In this document: positions 60,147 to 64,000 of the stretch, one piece after another
Layout: the number at the start of each line of letters is the position of its first letter
Numbering within the stretch: position 1 is the stretch's first letter
Source of the DNA: Gentiana macrophylla
Lineage: Eukaryota; Streptophyta; Magnoliopsida; Gentianales; Gentianaceae
Direction of reading: 5' to 3'
Length of the DNA: 64,000 nucleotides
Assembly: GCA_026214975.1 (NCBI GenBank)
Contig: CM047806.1
Span: 95,689,811-95,753,810 of the forward strand
Made by a program: the position numbers and the translations under genes
Notes under the pieces: generated by a model
The model's database searches: none
Told to the model about the DNA's origin: nothing
Seen by the model: only the letters and a program-made list of their open reading frames with translations

Positions 60147-60163
60147 CCCCGGCAACGGCGCCA
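60147..60163 (-). other. Primer binding site, tRNA-Asp
   Basis: CCCCGGCAACGGCGCCA on the plus strand equals the 3' end of plant tRNA-Asp, so the minus strand is its complement. It lies seven bases inside the 5' LTR. Confidence 0.9.
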
Positions 60164-60170
60164 AAAATCT

Positions 60171-61578
60171 TGATCGTGTGTAAGTCACTAACGTTGATAT
60201 ATCTAGCAAGAATACTACGTACATCATAGAATAGTAAGGGCGAATCAAGGTCGATCCATCAATGATTGTAACCTAACTAAGAAGGCACATAAAAGTGGTC
60301 AATGACCAACAATAAACATGAAAGAAACCTGGTATTCCTCTCCTCTTCCCACCGATCTACTAACTTGGATTTGTTAATCTTTATATTTACTTCCCCACAT
60401 AATTCCTTAAATTAATCGAGCGAGCTTTTAATTTAGTTTTAAGCTACGGGTGCAACTTCTAACCCTATCAACTCCGACCATGGTAGTAGACAATCCATAC
60501 GCAAGCTACACTCCATAATTGATCCGTAATAGCCCATACGCATAAAGAACTTGAATTGCCGATATCGAGCGCTAACTCATACCGCTAACCCGCCAGAGGC
60601 GGTTTATCGACAACGATCAAAGACGTTCTAGGCTCCATCAAGACTATGTCCTAACTAACACTTCACTATTAGTACTCCATGTTAATTTATGAGTTACGAA
60701 AACTAGATTGGCCAGACCTATTACTCGTTTTAATTAATTATGTCGATCAACGTAGCTGACGTGAATCCTTCAGATTAAGTTTCCTAAAATTTGCATCGGT
60801 AAACCGGTATAGAACGCCGGTTTACCGGGGGCGGCTTTTCTTAATTCTGGATCTAAATTGCTCAATTACGATTAATATAAGTAAATCATGGGGTCGTTAA
60901 ACATGCAGATTAACTAAAACACATAAATAGGAACAGATCTACCATATTGAAGACAAAAAGGAACGTTCAAAGCTTCATACCTTCAACGATGGATGTCTAG
61001 CTCGATCCACTCAAGCTAGAGATGGTAGAGAAATGAAGGAAACCAGAAATAACTCATGAAAAGATTAGGAAAACTTTATTTCATCAAATTGTAGAGTGTA
61101 TATAATAGAATATGCTAAACTTACGTAATAATCAGTTGATGCGGCTTTATATATATACAATAGCCGACTTATGACTCATAGAAACCCTAACCGACCTAGT
61201 CAGTGCGGCAGATTCAATTTTGTGTCCCACAAGGCTCTCGGTTAACTGGACCTAGCCCACGGAATACCGGGCTAACTTTTCTTCTTTTTCCTTCAACAGA
61301 TCTCTTCTTCGACTTATTTTACATGGCCCAACCTGCTTCCTTTGATCCGAGATCCGTTCTCCAATGCTTTGATTCGGTACATCTGTAAAACACATAAAAC
61401 TAGGCAAAAAAAAGTACCAAACATTCGGGATAAATACACAAATGCGAATTACGAACCTAGAAACATACACATAGCATTAAACACATATTCCATGTAATAA
61501 TGGGCCTATCTATCCTCTCTTGAGCAGAATTCGGGGTGAATAAAGGTATAATTTATGGTACTATTTAGAGCATTATCA
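60171..61578 (-). repeat. 5' LTR of the Athila-like element
   Basis: Pairs with 54158-55561. Contains ATACTACGTACATCATAGAATAG-type sequence near 60216 that is missing from the 3' LTR but partly present in the embedded copy at 56672. Confidence 0.93.
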
Positions 61579-61904
61579 TCCTCCCATACGGCTTGAGCTG
61601 CATCTATCCAAAGAAGACTTTGCACGATTCGCTTCGCTACAGAGTTCAGCAACCAAGTAGTCACCATTATATCACACTGCTCCCAGACCTGATACCTTTC
61701 ATCATCTCTTCCTGGTTTCAGCAGTGAACCATTGATAAATCCTATCTTATTCTTCATTATTAGCGACATATGCACGGATCTGCTCCATGAGTTATAATTC
61801 GCACCTTTTTCATTGAGAATTGGTTGAGCTAAGGTTAAGGTAGGGTTTTCATTTGGGTGGATGTAATAGGGGCTAAAAACTGGAATAACTTCCTGATTCG
61901 CCAT
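61579..61904 (-). pseudogene. Copia D gag, first half
   Basis: Starts MANQEVIPVFSPYYIHPNEN and contains WSRSVHMSLIMKNKIGFING and WIDAAQAVWED, standard for plant copia gag. It is cut at 61579 by the Athila-like element and continues at 54157. Confidence 0.85.
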
Positions 61905-61974
61905 ACCGAACACAAAAACTGAGTACTTGAGGAGAAGAATCAGAGATTTGCAGAGGATTTGCACTCTGATACCA

Positions 61975-62110
61975 TGTGGAAAATCTAGGCCCAAGCCCAT
62001 GTAAGAGGAGGGGCCTCATCCCCAAAACCTAGGTTATGAGGCGAGGGAAATCCATGTCATAATATAACGGGTGAAACAACCACAAGTTCCCAATGTGGGA
62101 CACTTTAACA
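61975..62110 (-). repeat. 5' LTR of copia D (136 bp)
   Basis: TGTTAAAGTGTCCCACATTG to GGGCCTAGATTTTCCACA on the minus strand, followed by primer site TGGTATCAGAG. Very short for a copia LTR. Confidence 0.8.
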
Positions 62111-62115
62111 CTAAT

Positions 62116-62523
62116 ATTACTTATGTTGACTAAACATGGAGTGACAGTAATTAAGTAGAATTTAGTTAAGATAATGTGGGTGCCCAAGAAGTCTCTCTTA
62201 TGGAGTCTTGAGGATGAAGATTACCTTTCTACGTTCCATTAGTGACTTAGTGTAATTACAGGCATAACCTAATGTTCAAGTCGACTACACTCCCGGTATA
62301 CCCACACTCTACCTTTCGCACAGGCCCGTTGGTTAAGGTCTTAGTGTCATGGCAGGAGTTATGTTCTTTAGGATGCCTAGCTACCACTGCCGAATCTCAT
62401 TCAGTATATGTCGTTCACTAGTGAGGCCTAGTTTAGTTACCAAATTCTCTTTCTAATCGGTTAGATTGACGGTTCCATTACCCCTCTTCCCATACCAACA
62501 TCTCAGTTGGTTCGCTTATATTG
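62116..62523. other. Unassigned sequence
   Basis: Resumes the sequence interrupted at 53615 by copia D. No ORF, terminal repeat or known motif recognised. Confidence 0.35.
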
Positions 62524-62790
62524 AGACTACTAGAATTTAACCTTTCTGAGTCAACAATAAGTTGACACAAAAATCCCAATGTTGACGCAAATACCAATTT
62601 TGCGATGACATGCTGATGCAATTAAACCGGTTGACTAATGAAATTCGTACCAAAAAAAACTTTTTGCGTCAACATGTAGATGTAAATACATTTGGGGCGA
62701 CATGTATCCAAAAGAGCAATTCAAGCATAGACTTATTCTGCTGACATGCCAATGGTTTTTGCGACAATAAACGTCGACGCAAGTACTGTT
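62524..62790. mobile_element. CACTA-like subterminal fragment
   Basis: GACTACTAGAATTT resembles a CACTA terminus (CACTACTAGAA) with its first two bases changed. It is followed by repeated TTGACGCAAA, TTGCGTCAACATG and GCGACATG motifs in both directions, as in CACTA subterminal regions. No other end is seen. Confidence 0.45.
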
Positions 62791-62809
62791 GATTTCTCAT
62801 TTCAACTCC

Positions 62810-63038
62810 CTTCTCCTACAACTTTTTCAATCAACTTTAAGCATTAATTTCTCATTCACCCAATGTCCGAATCGAGGGATTCCAAAGCCAAATATCACCT
62901 ACTCCGTGAGTAGTATTTTCCGGCGTAATAAGCTCCTGGTGAATTACACCGGAGCATATCCAAAATTTATGCAAAATTTGACTGTTTCAACACATATTTC
63001 AAGCCCCCATTTAATGGGTTTGGCTTATATATCCAACA
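62810..63038 (-). repeat. 3' LTR piece of copia E
   Basis: Inner end CCAACA at 63033-63038 (TGTTGG on the element strand). The outer end is not clear, because the sequence left of 62810 is CACTA-like. Confidence 0.6.
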
Positions 63039-63559
63039 ATGCCACACATTAATGAAAATTAATGCAAATGCAGACACTGAAGAAAAGTCAGACAGAAAAT
63101 ATTGCATCAGGAGAGGTAGCTTCTGGTCTTAAACCTGCATTAGTGAAGTACTATCAGATTTACCCGGCTAATCAGTGAACTAAGTCTTGAACCGTTCAGC
63201 CTTTAGTGTAAACCAAGACAATAGCACTCACACAATATTTCTCCTCGGTTCTCATGGTTGTGTCCATCTCGGCCCTGGACAACACTTGGTTTCAGAAAGT
63301 GCTTTAGAGAATTCAAGCCTCAAAATTCTCACAAAAGCAGCCCCACTTTGCACTTTCATAGGCGACCTCCTATCAAGAATATTCTGCCATACCCCACTTG
63401 AATATCAAGATATAAAAGTCATTAAATGGTCTGCTTAACCTCACACCCTCAACAGACAACACTTTTATTCTAACAGAATAGGTAAGTGCTAGACTGTTCC
63501 TTATAACCTAGTTATCCTTTTTGAACCATGATCTTGGGATATTCAGTCAACATGGTTGG
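63039..63559 (-). other. Copia E 3' untranslated region
   Basis: Between the RNase H and the LTR. Its left part is shared with copia B. The rest has no recognised feature. Confidence 0.5.
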
Positions 63560-64000
63560 GTTGCCATTACAAGGAAACATGCGTAATAGGCTTCTTTCCC
63601 ATTCCGGTTATGAATACTGACAGCTGATCTATAGATAAACCTTTTATAAGCGGATCCGTAAGATTATCCTTCGATCTTACATAATGAATAGAAATCACAC
63701 CATTAGAGATCGATTGTTTAATGGTATTGCGCCTACGGAGTATATGTCGAGACTTACCATTATACATACTACTCTGTGCCCTTCCTATAGCTGATTGACT
63801 ATGCTGATAGTAGCCACAGGGTTAGGCCAACATGGAATATCCTCAAGGAAATTCCTAAGCCATACAGCTTCTTCTCCTGCCTTATCTAATGCTATAAACT
63901 CAAATTCCATTGTGTGGAGCGAGCCATGCACGTTTGTCTTGTTGACTTCAGAGGACACGGCACCACCAATCGTGAAAAAGTATCCATTGGTGGACTTTGA
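63560..64000 (-). pseudogene. Copia E RNase H, broken, partial
   Basis: The minus strand reads KSTNGYFFTIGGAVS, FEFIALDKAGEEAVWLRNFL, then, after shifts near 63790, MYNGKSRHILRRRN and SIHYVRSKDNLTDPLIKGLS. This is the C-terminal RNase H of a Ty1/copia polyprotein. A TAG and at least two frame changes break it. Confidence 0.85.

Larger units (their letters stand above)
54158..61578 (-). mobile_element. Athila-like non-autonomous LTR retrotransposon (7421 bp)
   Basis: LTRs of 1404 and 1408 bp start TGATAA and end GATCA on the element strand. The target duplication TCCTC is perfect (54153-54157 and 61579-61583). The primer site is an exact complement of the tRNA-Asp 3' end. Inside are a gag-tail/protease ORF and an accessory ORF with the 'putative plant transposon protein' domain. 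RT, RNase H and integrase are absent, so it must have used enzymes of a relative. A 230 bp piece of LTR and primer site lies inside the accessory ORF. Confidence 0.88.
53616..62110 (-). mobile_element. Copia element D, gag-only, short LTRs, split by an Athila-like element
   Basis: Minus-strand element flanked by a perfect CTAAT duplication (53611-53615 and 62111-62115). The right LTR (61975-62110) is only 136 bp, running TGTTAAAGTG to TTTTCCACA on the element strand. It is followed by primer site TGGTATCAGAG at 61963-61973 and gag. Gag is cut by the Athila-like insertion and continues at 54157. No pol remains, so the element was non-autonomous. Confidence 0.85.
62810..64000 (-). mobile_element. 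Copia element E, minus strand, runs out of the window
   Basis: LTR-like 62810-63038 shares CTTTAAGCATTAATTTCTCATTCACCC with copia B, and 63053-63190 matches 36108-36245 (ATTAATGCAAATGCAGAC onward). RNase H follows on the minus strand. The element's 5' part lies beyond 64000. Confidence 0.8.

Overview
This window is nuclear DNA of a flowering plant, most likely a eudicot, from a repeat-rich region. Nearly everything is transposable elements of plant-specific lineages: a Tekay/Del-like chromovirus, a Tat-type Ty3/gypsy element with an archaeal-type second RNase H, SIRE- and Tork-like Ty1/copia elements, and an Athila-like derivative primed by tRNA-Asp. A captured fragment of the nuclear gene for chloroplast ATP synthase subunit b' confirms a plant host. 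I saw no bacterial operon, CRISPR array, rRNA or intact tRNA gene. Every transposon protein gene is broken by stops, frameshifts or deletions. The only ORF that looks like an intact host gene is a small secreted acidic protein (7002-7412, minus strand).

Layout. 1-6792: chromovirus with its gag deleted. 6793-8585: copy 1 of a segmental duplication (copy 2 at about 52758-53610), holding the secreted-protein gene and a MULE-like MITE that copy 2 lacks. 8588-9320: LINE remnant. 9660-10130: short-repeat cluster with SINE-like tRNA-derived pieces. 10238-35184: a 24.9 kb Tat element with a perfect 5-bp target duplication. It is interrupted in pol by a solo SIRE-like LTR (13948-15665) and by a whole SIRE-like element (16525-27578), each with perfect 5-bp duplications, and it carries an antisense spliced gene (30471-33542). 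35650-41373: wreckage of a minus-strand copia element, a gypsy 3' end and another copia LTR. 41374-46671: Tork-like copia element. 47678-49993: a candidate TIR element with a nested hAT element. 51064-52138: a TIR element with an 8-bp duplication carrying the ATP synthase b' fragment. 52440-52636: CACTA end. 53616-62110: gag-only short-LTR copia element split by a 7.4 kb non-autonomous Athila-like element (54158-61578). 62524-64000: CACTA-like sequence, then a minus-strand copia element leaving the window.

The genes do not form a pathway. What joins them is nesting: target duplications and restored reading frames give a clear order of insertion (Tat before the two SIRE-type insertions; copia D before the Athila-like element). 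The most interesting structures are the antisense gene of the Tat element, which has three intron candidates and its own TATA box; the Pack-type element with the ATP synthase fragment; the duplicated secreted-protein locus with a matching empty site for the MITE; and the rearranged Athila-like element, with a mutated protease, an LTR-PBS piece inside its accessory gene and a repeated paired CGGTAAACCGG motif.
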